Of a stretch of 64,000 nt of DNA, positions 27,823-37,088 are shown in pieces (positions within the stretch are counted from its first letter, which is position 1; the number at the start of each line of letters is the position of its first letter). A program made the translations under genes and the position numbers. The DNA comes from Leptospira noumeaensis. Its GTDB lineage: Bacteria; Spirochaetota; Leptospiria; Leptospirales; Leptospiraceae. The notes beneath the pieces were generated by a model, which ran no database searches, had not been told where the DNA came from, and saw only the letters and a program-made list of their open reading frames with translations. Location: contig NZ_RQFK01000014.1 in NCBI RefSeq assembly GCF_004770765.1, positions 76,403 to 140,402 of the forward strand. The letters run 5' to 3'.

Positions 27823-29571
27823 ATGGCAGAGACTCTCATCAAACAGGCGAGAATTTTTGATGGAAGCACTAATTCATCTTTTGTAGGTGATGTGCGAATC
27901 AAAGACGGAATGGTTCAAACGATTTCTAAAACAGAATTGAATCCTAATTCTGGAGAAACCGTAGTTGATGCCAAAGGACTTTGGCTCACACCTGGATTTA
28001 TAGATTTTCATACTCATTATGATGCAGAGATTGAAATGGCACCAGATCTTTCTGAGTCGGTTCGTCATGGAGTCACAACCATTTCCCTTGGAAGTTGTTC
28101 TCTTAGTTTAGCTGTAGGAGATCCGACAGATCTTGCTGATATGTTCAGCCGAGTGGAAGCCATTCCCAGAAAGAATGTGTTATCCATTTTAGAGAGTAAA
28201 AAAAATTGGAACTCCGCTACTGAATATAAAAACCATTTAAACAATATGCCACTTGGCCCCAATGTCACATCGTTTGCAGGTCACTCTGCCATCCGCGCTC
28301 ATGTGATGGGACTTGAACGTTCCTTAACGAAGGGAGAAAATCCCACAAAACAAGAGTTAGAAAAAATGAACCAACATCTAGAAGAAGCACTAGATGCTGG
28401 TTTTATGGGTTTATCTATCAATACTTTAGTATGGGATAAAATGGATGGATCAAGATTTAGATCAAGACCTCTTCCTTCCACTTATGCAAAATGGAGCGAA
28501 TATGAATATCTAAACAAAACCTTAAGAAAAAGAGGAAAAATCTTTCAAGGGGTTCCAAACGTTTCTACCAAAATTAATGTTTTGATGTTTCTCAAAGAAG
28601 CCTTTGGTATTTTTCGTAAACCTCTAAAAACCACAGTTATCTCTTTAATGGATGTTAAGTTTGATCCGGGTTTGTACAAACTTCTTAATATCATTGGTCG
28701 CATCACAAATACAATCTTTCGATCTGATTTTAAATTCCAAGCCCTTCCTGAACCATTCGATTTGTATGCCGATGGAATGGATGTGGTTGTGTTTGAAGAA
28801 TTTGCTGCCGGTGCCAAAGCCAATCATATCGAAGATGAGTTGGAAAGAAAACAACTGATGAAAGACCCAAATTACCGCTCTTGGTTCAAACGCCAATGGA
28901 CAAATTGGTTTTTGCCGCGTGTATTTCATAGAAACTTCAAAGAAACAAAAATTGTGGATGCTCCAGACAAATCGTTAATTGGAAAATCAATTGATGATGT
29001 TGCCAAAGAAAAAGGTGTACATTCTGTAACTGCGTTTTTAGATCTTGTATCGGAACATGGAAACAAAGTGCGTTGGTACACAGTGATGGCCAATCATAGA
29101 AAAGAACCGTTACAAAAGATAGTCTCTTATCCAGACATTCTTATTGGTTTTTCCGATGCTGGTGCTCACTTACGTGGGATGGCACATTATAACTTTCCCC
29201 TTCGGATGTTAAAACTTGTCAGAGATGCGGAACTAGAAAATAAACCTTTTATGAGTATGGAAAGAGCTGTCCACCGACTAACAGGAGAAATTGGAGATTG
29301 GTTTGGAATCGATGCGGGTTATATCAAAGAAGGAAAAAGAGCAGACCTCGTTCTTATCGATCCAACAAAACTAGACGACTCACTTGCGAAAGATGTAGAA
29401 GCACCCATGCCATTTATGGAAGACTTCAAACGTTGGGTTCGCCGTAACGATGAAACAGTAAAAAAAGTTTTTATCAATGGAAAACTTGCTGTCGACCAAG
29501 GAAAACCAGTTCCAAACCTCGGAAAGGAAAAAGGATACGGTAGTTTTCTCGCCTCCACCATCGGCAGATAA
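27823..29571 (+). CDS. N-acyl-D-amino-acid deacylase-type amidohydrolase
   Basis: The 582-residue protein is a member of the amidohydrolase superfamily, closest in pattern to D-aminoacylase/dihydroorotase-like enzymes (Amidohydro_3). The metal-binding motif GFIDFHTHYDAEIEM is near residue 60, GVTTISLGSCSLS near 82, and the conserved SDAGAHLRGMAHYNFP near 445; the C-terminal VERAVHRLTGEIGDWFGI region is typical of the family's small beta domain. Likely chemistry is hydrolysis of an N-acyl amino acid or a related amide. I chose ATG 27823, which has a GGAGG site; the upstream portion of the frame covers the promoter. Confidence 0.9.
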   Translation: MAETLIKQARIFDGSTNSSFVGDVRIKDGMVQTISKTELNPNSGETVVDAKGLWLTPGFIDFHTHYDAEIEMAPDLSESVRHGVTTISLGSCSLSLAVGDPTDLADMFSRVEAIPRKNVLSILESKKNWNSATEYKNHLNNMPLGPNVTSFAGHSAIRAHVMGLERSLTKGENPTKQELEKMNQHLEEALDAGFMGLSINTLVWDKMDGSRFRSRPLPSTYAKWSEYEYLNKTLRKRGKIFQGVPNVSTKINVLMFLKEAFGIFRKPLKTTVISLMDVKFDPGLYKLLNIIGRITNTIFRSDFKFQALPEPFDLYADGMDVVVFEEFAAGAKANHIEDELERKQLMKDPNYRSWFKRQWTNWFLPRVFHRNFKETKIVDAPDKSLIGKSIDDVAKEKGVHSVTAFLDLVSEHGNKVRWYTVMANHRKEPLQKIVSYPDILIGFSDAGAHLRGMAHYNFPLRMLKLVRDAELENKPFMSMERAVHRLTGEIGDWFGIDAGYIKEGKRADLVLIDPTKLDDSLAKDVEAPMPFMEDFKRWVRRNDETVKKVFINGKLAVDQGKPVPNLGKEKGYGSFLASTIGR

Positions 29572-29620
29572 AAAATATTTCCAGTCGGATACGAGTGCGA
29601 AATTCGTCTAAGTATCCGAC

Positions 29621-30427
29621 ATGGAAATTTCTAAAAAATTCATAACATCTCTCGTTTTCCTGGGGCTAACCTTTAGTTTTACCCAGTGTTCCTCTGCCAA
29701 AGGAATGAAAAGAGAAAGTCAGAAAGATTTTTCATACGATGAAGCAGAACGTTTTGCTCCATCGGTGGCTGCGGCGCCTAAGGCAACTCCTTCGGCGGAG
29801 ATTTCACAAAATACATCAAAACCAATTAAACGAATGATGGTGTATTCTGTGAATGTCAATTTACAATCCAAAGAAATTGAATCCAAAGTCACAGAAGTAA
29901 TCAAACTTGCCGAGTCATTCGGAGGTTATGCACTCCAATACAGTTCGAATGGAAGTGTGAACTTAAAAATTCCTGCAGAAAAACTAAAACAGTTTTTATT
30001 TACCTTACGAAACCAATCACAAAATTATTCAGAGGAAGTTTCTGCTCAAGATGTAACAGAAGATTTTACTGATACAGAAATCCGTATGGAGAATGCTCTC
30101 AAAATGCGGATCCGACTTTTAGAAATATTAAAAACGGCGAAAACACTGGAAGAAACTTTGAAAGTGGAAGCGGAATTGAACAAAGTATCCGAATCCATCG
30201 AGAGATTTGAAGGAAGATTAAAATATCTTTCGAATGCAATCCAACTCTCTTCAGTGCATGTACAAGTTCGCCAAAAATGGGAACCTACCGTACAAAAAGA
30301 ATACAAACCTGGTCCGCTAGGGTTACCTTTTTATTATCTCTATGTAGGTCTTGGAAAAGTGAAAGATGGAGTTCTTTGGCTTTTTGTCCAAGAAATTCCT
30401 AAGGAAAAAACAGAAATCCCTGAATAA
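29621..30427 (+). CDS. DUF4349-family lipoprotein
   Basis: The 268-residue protein has a lipoprotein signal (hydrophobic residues 8-20, lipobox FTQC at Cys 23) and a DUF4349 body with MMVYSVNVNLQSKEIESKV near residue 73 and a coiled-coil rich section (about 150-210). A C-terminal hydrophobic stretch near residue 240 may be a membrane anchor. DUF4349 proteins are membrane-associated and of unknown function. It lies 49 nt downstream of the amidohydrolase and may share its promoter. Confidence 0.85.
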   Translation: MEISKKFITSLVFLGLTFSFTQCSSAKGMKRESQKDFSYDEAERFAPSVAAAPKATPSAEISQNTSKPIKRMMVYSVNVNLQSKEIESKVTEVIKLAESFGGYALQYSSNGSVNLKIPAEKLKQFLFTLRNQSQNYSEEVSAQDVTEDFTDTEIRMENALKMRIRLLEILKTAKTLEETLKVEAELNKVSESIERFEGRLKYLSNAIQLSSVHVQVRQKWEPTVQKEYKPGPLGLPFYYLYVGLGKVKDGVLWLFVQEIPKEKTEIPE

Positions 30428-30447
30428 AAATCCAATCAAATTGAACC

Positions 30448-30484
30448 TAGCTTAATTTAACCTAACTTCTATTAAATTAAGCTA
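30448..30484. terminator. Bidirectional terminator-like hairpin between convergent genes
   Basis: TAGCTTAATTTAA at 30448-30460 is repeated inverted without error at 30472-30484, with an 11-nt loop. It lies between the DUF4349 gene and the convergent TetR gene. The arms are AT-rich, so they serve as stem and as T-run in both directions. A second inverted repeat (CAGAACGTATC at 30496 and its complement at 30525) follows and runs into the end of the TetR gene. Confidence 0.55.
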
Positions 30485-30512
30485 ATGGTAACGAACAGAA
30501 CGTATCTCAACT

Positions 30513-31088
30513 TTAATTTTTGATGATACGTTCTGCGGAAACGATCATTTGTGATTTCATCCTTTCAATCACTTTACGATCTTTGGTTAAAGCATACAAC
30601 CTGAGCCCACCCAGATAACTCATGTACAATTCATAACTGAGAGCCCTCACTTGGTCAGAACGTAAATTTGGAGCAAAGTTTAAAATACAAGTTTCCACAG
30701 TTTCCAAAACATGGTGGACGGCTTTATTTCTATACGAATCAAATTGACTCAAATGAGAAATTTCACCAGAAAATAGGGCAATGGGGCAATCCTTTCTAGA
30801 AGTATTCCTTTGGTTCCTAACAATGAAGTTGACCCATTTTTCGATGAAGTCAGACATATCACTGGCTTTGGCTAGAACCTTTAGCATCACAACACGTTGT
30901 TGTTCGGAAAGATAATTTAAATATTCAAACCCAATATCATCCTTTGATGGGAAATGATCGTAGAGAGTTTTTTTATAGGCGCCGGCCTTTTCTAAGATCT
31001 CGGCAATCCCTGTGGCTTGGAATCCTTTTTCGCGAAACAAAGCAAAGGAACTTTCTAAGATTTTTTGTTTGGGTTTCAAAATAGACAC
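30513..31088 (-). CDS. TetR-family transcriptional regulator
   Basis: The 191-residue protein has an N-terminal TetR DNA-binding domain: KPKQKILESSFALFREKGFQATGIAEILEKAGAYKKTLYDHFPSKDDI, residues 5-52 (listed here in part, key residues GFQ, AGAYKKTLYDHF). The remaining helical ligand-binding domain has RNTSRKDCPIALF near 93, a pattern seen in QacR/AcrR-like regulators. It is co-directional with the PhoD-like gene upstream. Regulated genes are not evident. Confidence 0.9.
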   Translation of the reverse strand: MSILKPKQKILESSFALFREKGFQATGIAEILEKAGAYKKTLYDHFPSKDDIGFEYLNYLSEQQRVVMLKVLAKASDMSDFIEKWVNFIVRNQRNTSRKDCPIALFSGEISHLSQFDSYRNKAVHHVLETVETCILNFAPNLRSDQVRALSYELYMSYLGGLRLYALTKDRKVIERMKSQMIVSAERIIKN

Positions 31089-31115
31089 ACTCCCGAAATT
31101 TCCTTTTATAAAATT

Positions 31116-32174
31116 TTAATTAGAATCACTTTTAGGATAAGAAAGGACTACATTTCCATTTTTATCTTTGATGAGAGAACGCCAAACCAATTTTCCCTCG
31201 ATGAGTTCGATCTCCAAGGTTCCGTAGTTTTCGTCCCGAAATGCAGATCCAAGTTTATATTCAGAATCATATTCCAGTTGTAAAAATGGCAAAGGTAAAT
31301 TTAAAGAACTCGAAGTCACTTCGACGAATTTGCGAGTTTCCGAGAAGGGGTATTCGTATATTTCCGCGATGTGGCGATCCCCAGAAAGAATCACTAAATC
31401 AGAAGTTTTGGCTGAATTCAGAATCTGAAACAACCTTTCTCTTTCCTTGGGAAAGTTTCCCCACTTCTCAAACGGTTGTTCGGTGGGAATTACCTGAACG
31501 CTGGAAACAAAAATCAGTAAGTCGGAAGGTTGGTTTAATTCCTCCTCTAACCATTTCCATTGTTCTTCCCCAAGCATAGTAGCGTCTTCGTTTGATGTTG
31601 GGCCGTATTGGCTTTTTCCCGTGAAATAAGACCAAAACTTTCGTTGCAAAGGAGAACGAAAAAACCGAGTGTCCGGAATCACTACGTGAATTTTTTTCTT
31701 TTTGAATTCTAAAAAGTAAGAATGAAAAATTCCGTTACCGTCTGTGGTTCCAAACTTCCTACCTTTTGGCATCAGGGAACCCATTTGGTTGATAAACACT
31801 TCGCGGCTCTTTTTTTTATCTTCAAACTCAGCACCACTGTCATTGATTCCATAATCATGGTCATCCCAAGTGGCTAGAATTTTAGATTCAGAACGAATGG
31901 TTTTCCATTCTGGTCTGGACAATTGTTTTTTGTAAGCTGGGATTTTTTCTTCGGCGACCAAACTATCGGCATAGATATTGTCACCTAACAAAAGAAGGAG
32001 GTTAAAGGACTCTTTTTTCCACTGGGATAAAACTGGACTTTCTTTGTCCTGATGCAAACAAGATCCGAACCCAATCCGCAAACGATTAGAGTCTTTTGCC
32101 TCAAGTGAAAAAGGAAATTGGAAAAAAGAAACCAAAAGTAAAAAAAATAAAACGAAGGGAAAAGGTTGTTTCAT
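31116..32174 (-). CDS. PhoD-like alkaline phosphatase (metallophosphatase), exported
   Basis: I use ATG at 32174 (first 22 codons of the longer frame are unlikely), which gives a 352-residue protein with a signal peptide ending near SLEA. The PhoD-like phosphatase motifs are RIGFGSCLHQD near residue 32, LLLLLGDNIYADS near 62, ATWDDHDYGINDSG near 105, and SGDRHIAEIYEY near 265. These provide the Ca/Fe metal site for phosphodiester or phosphomonoester hydrolysis outside the cytoplasm. It is a likely operon partner of the TetR gene and the next lipoprotein gene. Confidence 0.85.
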   Translation of the reverse strand: MKQPFPFVLFFLLLVSFFQFPFSLEAKDSNRLRIGFGSCLHQDKESPVLSQWKKESFNLLLLLGDNIYADSLVAEEKIPAYKKQLSRPEWKTIRSESKILATWDDHDYGINDSGAEFEDKKKSREVFINQMGSLMPKGRKFGTTDGNGIFHSYFLEFKKKKIHVVIPDTRFFRSPLQRKFWSYFTGKSQYGPTSNEDATMLGEEQWKWLEEELNQPSDLLIFVSSVQVIPTEQPFEKWGNFPKERERLFQILNSAKTSDLVILSGDRHIAEIYEYPFSETRKFVEVTSSSLNLPLPFLQLEYDSEYKLGSAFRDENYGTLEIELIEGKLVWRSLIKDKNGNVVLSYPKSDSN

Positions 32175-32251
32175 ACAAATTCCAAAAATTGAAAAGAAAA
32201 AGATTCTTAGAATTTTTAGGAATGATTTCTCTCCCGTCAATCGGAAATCTC

Positions 32252-32794
32252 TTAACGCCCTCCCCTATAAAAACCTCTCATATAGGTGCTATCGGGTCTA
32301 CCCATTGCATTTGAAGATCCGTAGATATTATTTCGCATTACTTCTCTCGAAAACATATTACGATACGTATACAACCGGTGGTATCTCGGATAATCCCACT
32401 TTTGAAAAGAAGTATTAAAGAGAACAACTTCTTGGTAATATCCATAATTGACATGTAACCCATAAATATATCCAGTAACAGGCCATTCCTCTGGAAAAAA
32501 TTCTCCTGCCACTTCCACTTCCGTTTCTTGATACATATCCCTGACAGACCTTCTGTCTCCAATCGAACATGGTTCCATACGACTGGGAACTGGCCCTTCC
32601 ATTAACACCAAACATTCCGAATTGTATCCATATTTTTCAGCATAAGCCAATTGTTGGTGCGGCCGTAAGTGTTTGGTATCATACAATCCACGAAGCGCCG
32701 TTTTTTTATCCAAAGTAGTACACTCGGAAATCCCAACTATCAGTATGGAAATTAGGAACCATATTCCTCTAGTTCTACGAAATGTGAATTTCAT
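32252..32794 (-). CDS. Lipoprotein of unknown function
   Basis: The 180-residue protein starts with a membrane segment and a lipobox-like VGISEC at about residue 25. Two extra cysteines in CLVLMEGP and EPCSIGD may form a disulphide. The C-terminal half is rich in Tyr, Arg and Met (SREVMRNNIYGSSNAMG, STYMRGFYRGGR). I recognise no family. Its start ATG is at 32794; the gene lies 78 nt upstream of the PhoD-like gene on the same strand. Confidence 0.7.
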   Translation of the reverse strand: MKFTFRRTRGIWFLISILIVGISECTTLDKKTALRGLYDTKHLRPHQQLAYAEKYGYNSECLVLMEGPVPSRMEPCSIGDRRSVRDMYQETEVEVAGEFFPEEWPVTGYIYGLHVNYGYYQEVVLFNTSFQKWDYPRYHRLYTYRNMFSREVMRNNIYGSSNAMGRPDSTYMRGFYRGGR

Positions 32795-32922
32795 GTTAGC
32801 ATTCTACTCGAATCTAACAGATATGCGATGGGAGGTTTCCGCAATTGCGGAAATTACCTAAAACGAAAAGGAACCGACCTTTATCCAAAACAAAGATACA
32901 GCTCCCATCGGTAAAAAATAAG

Positions 32923-33456
32923 TTATAGTTTTTTTACATTCAGTCGGTATGCACTGATATGTGAAGAAACCGCCAAACCTGAACACTTGTAGTTGTTAGG
33001 ATCCACTAACCCGGAAGACTGAATGGTATATATTTTTCCCGTTTCTAAAGTCATTTGTTTGTTCACGCCTCCTGAGGAAGAATAAAGTTCCGTATTCCCA
33101 TCCTTGAAGGCCACGATAAAATCAAACTGCTTCGAATTACAGTTATTAGATGTTAAGGTTTGCCTTCCTGAATTCCCTGAAACTTCATAAGAACCGGTTG
33201 TTGTAACAGAAAAAGAACCACTGGCCGCAACCACACTACAAATAGAAATGGAACCTTCACTAAGTTCAAAGGGAGTATTCGCATTTTCATTTGTCAGAAA
33301 CTGACATGTGGGTGCAGTCAGAGCAGCCAGAACCAAGGCATCTGCCATTTTATCTCCGGTGAGTTTCAACCCAGAAATGAGACCCTCTTCTTTCTCTTCC
33401 GCACAACTCCATAAAAGGAGGGAAAGAACAGAAATCAAAATTAACTTATTCAACAT
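32923..33456 (-). CDS. Small lipoprotein of unknown function
   Basis: The 177-residue product has a strong lipoprotein signal (LILISVLSLLLWSC, Cys at about 18) and an Ala-rich TGDKMADALVLAALTAPTCQF segment near residue 32. The remaining 110 residues are beta-rich with Ser, Thr and Gly and four or five cysteines. I do not recognise the fold; similar lipoproteins are common in Leptospira. Its 3' end is near a minus-strand lipoprotein of unrelated sequence. Confidence 0.75.
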   Translation of the reverse strand: MLNKLILISVLSLLLWSCAEEKEEGLISGLKLTGDKMADALVLAALTAPTCQFLTNENANTPFELSEGSISICSVVAASGSFSVTTTGSYEVSGNSGRQTLTSNNCNSKQFDFIVAFKDGNTELYSSSGGVNKQMTLETGKIYTIQSSGLVDPNNYKCSGLAVSSHISAYRLNVKKL

Positions 33457-33522
33457 CGGTAACCTACTAATTGTTTTTTATGTAGGTAAAAAAATCATTT
33501 GCCTGGTTCCATTTTATGAAAA

Positions 33523-33603
33523 TTTTGGGCGCCTCGAGACGACCGCGCTTTCCGCTACAATCTTTTGCTCACGCAAAAGGATTTTCGCTCCAATCGCTGG
33601 CGC
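33523..33603. repeat. Dispersed hairpin element, possibly related to the 55.8/61.2 kb repeats
   Basis: This element begins TTTTGGGCG and ends GGCGC. Its centre is a stem ATCTTTTGC (33560-33568), loop TCAC, and GCAAAAGGAT (33573-33582), with flanking TTTCCGCTACA and TTTTCGCTCCAATCGC. The layout (TTTTGGG, GC-rich flank, central hairpin with TCAC loop, CAATCGC or CTAACGC end) is like the elements at 55789 and 61228, although the stems differ in sequence. It lies between two lipoprotein genes. Confidence 0.5.
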
Positions 33604-33609
33604 ATGGAT

Positions 33610-34506
33610 TCATTCTGAAAACCCACATTCTATATCCATCTCACAAGCAAATTGACTCGTATAACAGATATTTGAATTCGAACACCTGTGCGGCGAAGGC
33701 CCTCTGCAAGTTGAGGTTTCGACAAAGGCATGGCAGGTTCTGTTTAATTTTTCTTCTTCTGTCAGAACAATCATTTTTACCTGAGATTGAATCTTTAATG
33801 TTGGGTTAGATTTTAACACCGCACGAATCGGATAAAATCGATATTCATTCCCTGTTGTTTCCGTAGGAATTCCTTTGATTTCTCCAGAGTTTTTATCTAA
33901 GTAAATTCCCTCAGGTAAATTTGATTCGGAAACAAATTCAATTTCTCCCAAACTTCTTAAAACCCTCAGCGAATTCTCAGAAAATTTGGGAGCCTCTGGT
34001 GTGATGGACATTCCTAACAGAAAGGACATAGACCGAAGCATATAACGAAAGGAACCGAGACAGGGAATGGATATTTGATTGTTACCTGATGGGCTCCCCG
34101 AAGGAACAATCTGAAATGGTGAGTCAGAACAAAGAGTCACGGACACTGTAATTTTAGTATTTGTCACTTCCGTAAATTTTAAAAATTTGGAAGCACCTTC
34201 ACCAAATATTTGTTTTTCGGTGACGTTTTCTAAATTTTTACCTTCGATGGAAAAACTAGAATTTTCCATGACCACACTCGGAGAAACAGAATCAACAGAA
34301 TACACGCCCGCTGGCCTTAACCCAGGTTCCTCCACTGTTGTTTGGCCTTCTCCCGCGAGTGAAATCAGACCAAGTAAACTCACCATCCATGATCCATCTG
34401 AGTTTGGATCCTTGGCCGAACAACTAAGCAAAATAAGAAAAGATGTAACGAACAAACCAATCTTATAAGATAGAAATAGAATTATTTTTTTTGTCATATT
34501 GACCAC
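33610..34506 (-). CDS. Lipoprotein with Ig-like region and Cys-rich tail
   Basis: The 298-residue protein has a lipoprotein signal (FLILLSC, Cys near residue 29). Residues about 65-125 look like an IPT/TIG-type module (YSVDSVSPSVVMENSSFSIEG, typical spacing). Residues about 165-245 resemble a putative Ig domain with GIYLDKNSGEIKGIPTET. The last 42 residues hold six cysteines (TCHAFVETSTC to ECG), with CYTSQFAC near the end, faintly like a Kazal-type knot. The hairpin element starts 7 nt beyond the stop codon, so the gene end seems intact. Function is unknown; a surface role is inferred. Confidence 0.75.
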   Translation of the reverse strand: MVNMTKKIILFLSYKIGLFVTSFLILLSCSAKDPNSDGSWMVSLLGLISLAGEGQTTVEEPGLRPAGVYSVDSVSPSVVMENSSFSIEGKNLENVTEKQIFGEGASKFLKFTEVTNTKITVSVTLCSDSPFQIVPSGSPSGNNQISIPCLGSFRYMLRSMSFLLGMSITPEAPKFSENSLRVLRSLGEIEFVSESNLPEGIYLDKNSGEIKGIPTETTGNEYRFYPIRAVLKSNPTLKIQSQVKMIVLTEEEKLNRTCHAFVETSTCRGPSPHRCSNSNICYTSQFACEMDIECGFSE

Positions 34507-34580
34507 CTCTACAAGAGAGAGGGGTCAAAAATGATAGATCTTGGTTTTAAAACTTAAAGTTTTATTTTATGTTGAATGAA

Positions 34581-35594
34581 TCAATCGCAGGAAGCGGCCA
34601 TCACTCTTGAAGCTCCGTTATTCGAAGATACTGCCACAAACGTATTTTTTCCAAACGTAATGGATTTCCATGCGATTTGCTCTGGGGCAAGTTGTGCTTT
34701 CCAAGTAATTCCATCTGTGGATGTCATAATCCGTTCGGTTCCATCTAAAGACACTGCCACAAAAAGACCATTCCCGTAAGTTACGCCATACCATGAGTTC
34801 TGTGCAACAGAACGTGGTGTCCAGGTGATTCCGTCAGAAGATGTCATCACCCGATTGGTTCCAGTAGAAGCAACAGCCACAAAAAGTCCATTTCCATAAG
34901 TTATGGAATTCCATTGGATAGCTTGGACATCATTCCGTGCTGTCCAAGTGATCCCGTCAGGGGAAGTAATAACTTTTGCACTCGCTAGAGCCACAAAAAG
35001 TCCATTTCCAAATCCAACTTGTGACCAAGGTTCTGTAGCAGGAGGAGTACGACTGGTCCAATTGATTCCGTCGGGAGATGTTATGGCCCTATCTGCACTA
35101 TTACTAGCAACTGCTACAAACGTACCATTCCCAAAAGTGAGACTTTGTAATATTGGAGTTGGAGAAGTTCTGGTCGTCCATGTTGCTCCGTCAGGAGATG
35201 ACATCACTTTCTCTGGTGTTGCAGAAGGAGATGTTGTCACAAAAAGACCATTTCCATAAGCAAGCGTAGTATATGACGTAGCTATCGGTGGAGTATGCCC
35301 CGTCCAAGTGATTCCATCTGACGAAACCATCACAGGAGTTGTTCCATTTGTAGCAATTGCCACAAAACGATTGTCCCCGTATTTGACTGCTTGCCACGAA
35401 TTGGCTTCCGCTGGAGTGCGGATGGTCCAACTCAGTGTTTTATTTTGACATGCTAAGTTTTCTCCAGAGCTATTCGCCGATGCACCAAGCAAAAGTAATG
35501 CTAGGGAATCATTATTGTCTGACTTCGGTTCACAGCCAATTGCGGAAAAAAGAAACAAACTTGATAAAAGAACAAATAGGGAAAATTTTCTCAT
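34581..35594 (-). CDS. Seven-bladed beta-propeller lipoprotein
   Basis: The 337-residue protein has a lipoprotein signal (FLFSAIGC, Cys near residue 21). Then come repeats of 38-41 residues with the core GNGLFVAV followed by VMTSSDGITWT. Six complete repeats end in an SxDGxxWT motif, and the first and last half-repeats (LSWTIRTP near residue 53 and VMAASCD at the end) would close a seventh blade. Cysteines at about residues 49 and 336 could lock this closure with a disulphide. Similar propellers are surface-exposed in several bacteria. The ligand is not known. Confidence 0.85.
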   Translation of the reverse strand: MRKFSLFVLLSSLFLFSAIGCEPKSDNNDSLALLLLGASANSSGENLACQNKTLSWTIRTPAEANSWQAVKYGDNRFVAIATNGTTPVMVSSDGITWTGHTPPIATSYTTLAYGNGLFVTTSPSATPEKVMSSPDGATWTTRTSPTPILQSLTFGNGTFVAVASNSADRAITSPDGINWTSRTPPATEPWSQVGFGNGLFVALASAKVITSPDGITWTARNDVQAIQWNSITYGNGLFVAVASTGTNRVMTSSDGITWTPRSVAQNSWYGVTYGNGLFVAVSLDGTERIMTSTDGITWKAQLAPEQIAWKSITFGKNTFVAVSSNNGASRVMAASCD

Positions 35595-35830
35595 TTAAGA
35601 ACACCAATATAAAAGTTAACGTTCATTATTTGAATATTCTAATGGAGTGTCAAATCGCAAATTTCCATTTAACATAAATTAGGAAAAACGGAAAAGATTC
35701 ATTTTTTACTTATAAATCTTTGACTGATTTGTCTAAAATTTTGCTACAGATGGCTAAAAAGGCGGGGCTCCCACCTCCTTAACCATTGCCTCAAACGAAC
35801 GGGTGTTTTCTTAAATGATTTGGATTAAAA

Positions 35831-36943
35831 TCATTCCGAAGGCATAAATTTTTTCCACCAACGTTCCATTAGGTTAGGTTCACGCACTTTGACAATTTGG
35901 CCAAATTTGGGTGTGAGTAGGTCAATTTTATAAATCTCGGCTTGTTTCTCTAAAGATTCGGCAGGTTCATACCAACTATGCAAAGACAAATTGAACATCC
36001 CCCAGTGGACAGGAACCAGTTTTTTGCCTTTTAAGTCTAGATGTGCTTTTGCCGTTTGTTCTGGCAAAACATGCACCGCCTCCCACATCGGATTGTATTG
36101 TCCGTTTTCAATAAAGGTCAGATCAAACGGACCAAATTTGTCTCCAATGTCTTTAAAGTGCACATCGTATCCGGAATCCCCGCTAAAATAAAATCTTTCT
36201 TTTTCTCCAATGATTGTCCAAGAAGACCAAAGGGTTTTGTTTCCATTCATCCCTCTCCTTCCCGAAAAATGTTGGGCCGGTGTACAAACAATTTTAAGTT
36301 TCCCTAAATTCAAGGTTTGCCACCAATCAAGTTCGGTTAGGCGGTCATCACTCACACCCCATTCTCTCAAATGAGAAATAACTCCCAGAGGTGTGATGAA
36401 CTTTGTAGATTTGGTTTTGAAAAATTCGATGGTTTTCATATCCAGATGGTCATAATGATCATGTGAAATGATGATATAATCGATGTTTGGTAATTCTTCT
36501 AATTTGACCACAGCATCTTGGAAACGTTTTACCATAAAACTGAATGGCGCCGCTGATTCAGAAAACACGGGATCAAAAAATAAAATTTTCCCTTCGATGT
36601 TTACAAGAAAGGTGGAATGCCCAAACCATATGAATTTGATACTTTCATCCGGTTTTAAAAATTCAGCAAAGTCTGGTTTTTCTTCTGGTAATTTAAGATC
36701 TGGTTTTTGGTGTTTATCTCCACCAAACATAAATTTAAAGAAAAGAGAAAAGAAGTTTTGGTTTCCTCTCATTTTCTCTAAAACATCTGGTCTACGGTTG
36801 ACAAACTGGTCTCTCTCTTTGTCAAAATGTTTCGATGTTTTTAATTTTTCGTAATGTTCTCCGTCAGGATCTTTCCCGAAGGCCTTACAATCAAATACTG
36901 TGATGGCAATAAATAATACCAGTATCAGGGTGATTTTTTTCAA
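35831..36943 (-). CDS. Metallo-beta-lactamase-fold hydrolase, NAPE-PLD/UlaG-like, lipoprotein
   Basis: The 370-residue protein starts with a lipoprotein-type signal (ITVFDC, Cys near residue 19). The MBL-fold zinc motif SHDHYDHLD is near residue 158, with WFGHSTFLVNIEG near 107, FDPVFSESAAPF near 124, and FSGDSGYD near 255. The pattern resembles NAPE-hydrolysing phospholipase D, which acts on N-acyl phosphatidylethanolamine, and the related UlaG lactonases. The expected role is a phosphodiesterase or lactonase on the periplasmic side. It is divergent from the RND operon. Confidence 0.85.
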   Translation of the reverse strand: MKKITLILVLFIAITVFDCKAFGKDPDGEHYEKLKTSKHFDKERDQFVNRRPDVLEKMRGNQNFFSLFFKFMFGGDKHQKPDLKLPEEKPDFAEFLKPDESIKFIWFGHSTFLVNIEGKILFFDPVFSESAAPFSFMVKRFQDAVVKLEELPNIDYIIISHDHYDHLDMKTIEFFKTKSTKFITPLGVISHLREWGVSDDRLTELDWWQTLNLGKLKIVCTPAQHFSGRRGMNGNKTLWSSWTIIGEKERFYFSGDSGYDVHFKDIGDKFGPFDLTFIENGQYNPMWEAVHVLPEQTAKAHLDLKGKKLVPVHWGMFNLSLHSWYEPAESLEKQAEIYKIDLLTPKFGQIVKVREPNLMERWWKKFMPSE

Positions 36944-37088
36944 AACGATTCTACCTCTTCTAAGTGCAACTTTCTTTAGACTGAATCCGTCGATGAACTA
37001 AAAAAGGAATCCATCTTTTTAGAAAGGCTAGATCCTTTTTCCGGTTGCATTCACCTTACCATCCAATAGGTTGAAGAAAGGACTCGGT

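Noticed and set aside
34187..34468. Plus-strand frame inside the Cys-tail lipoprotein gene
   Set aside because: It is antisense to a well-supported lipoprotein gene and has no ribosome site or family match.
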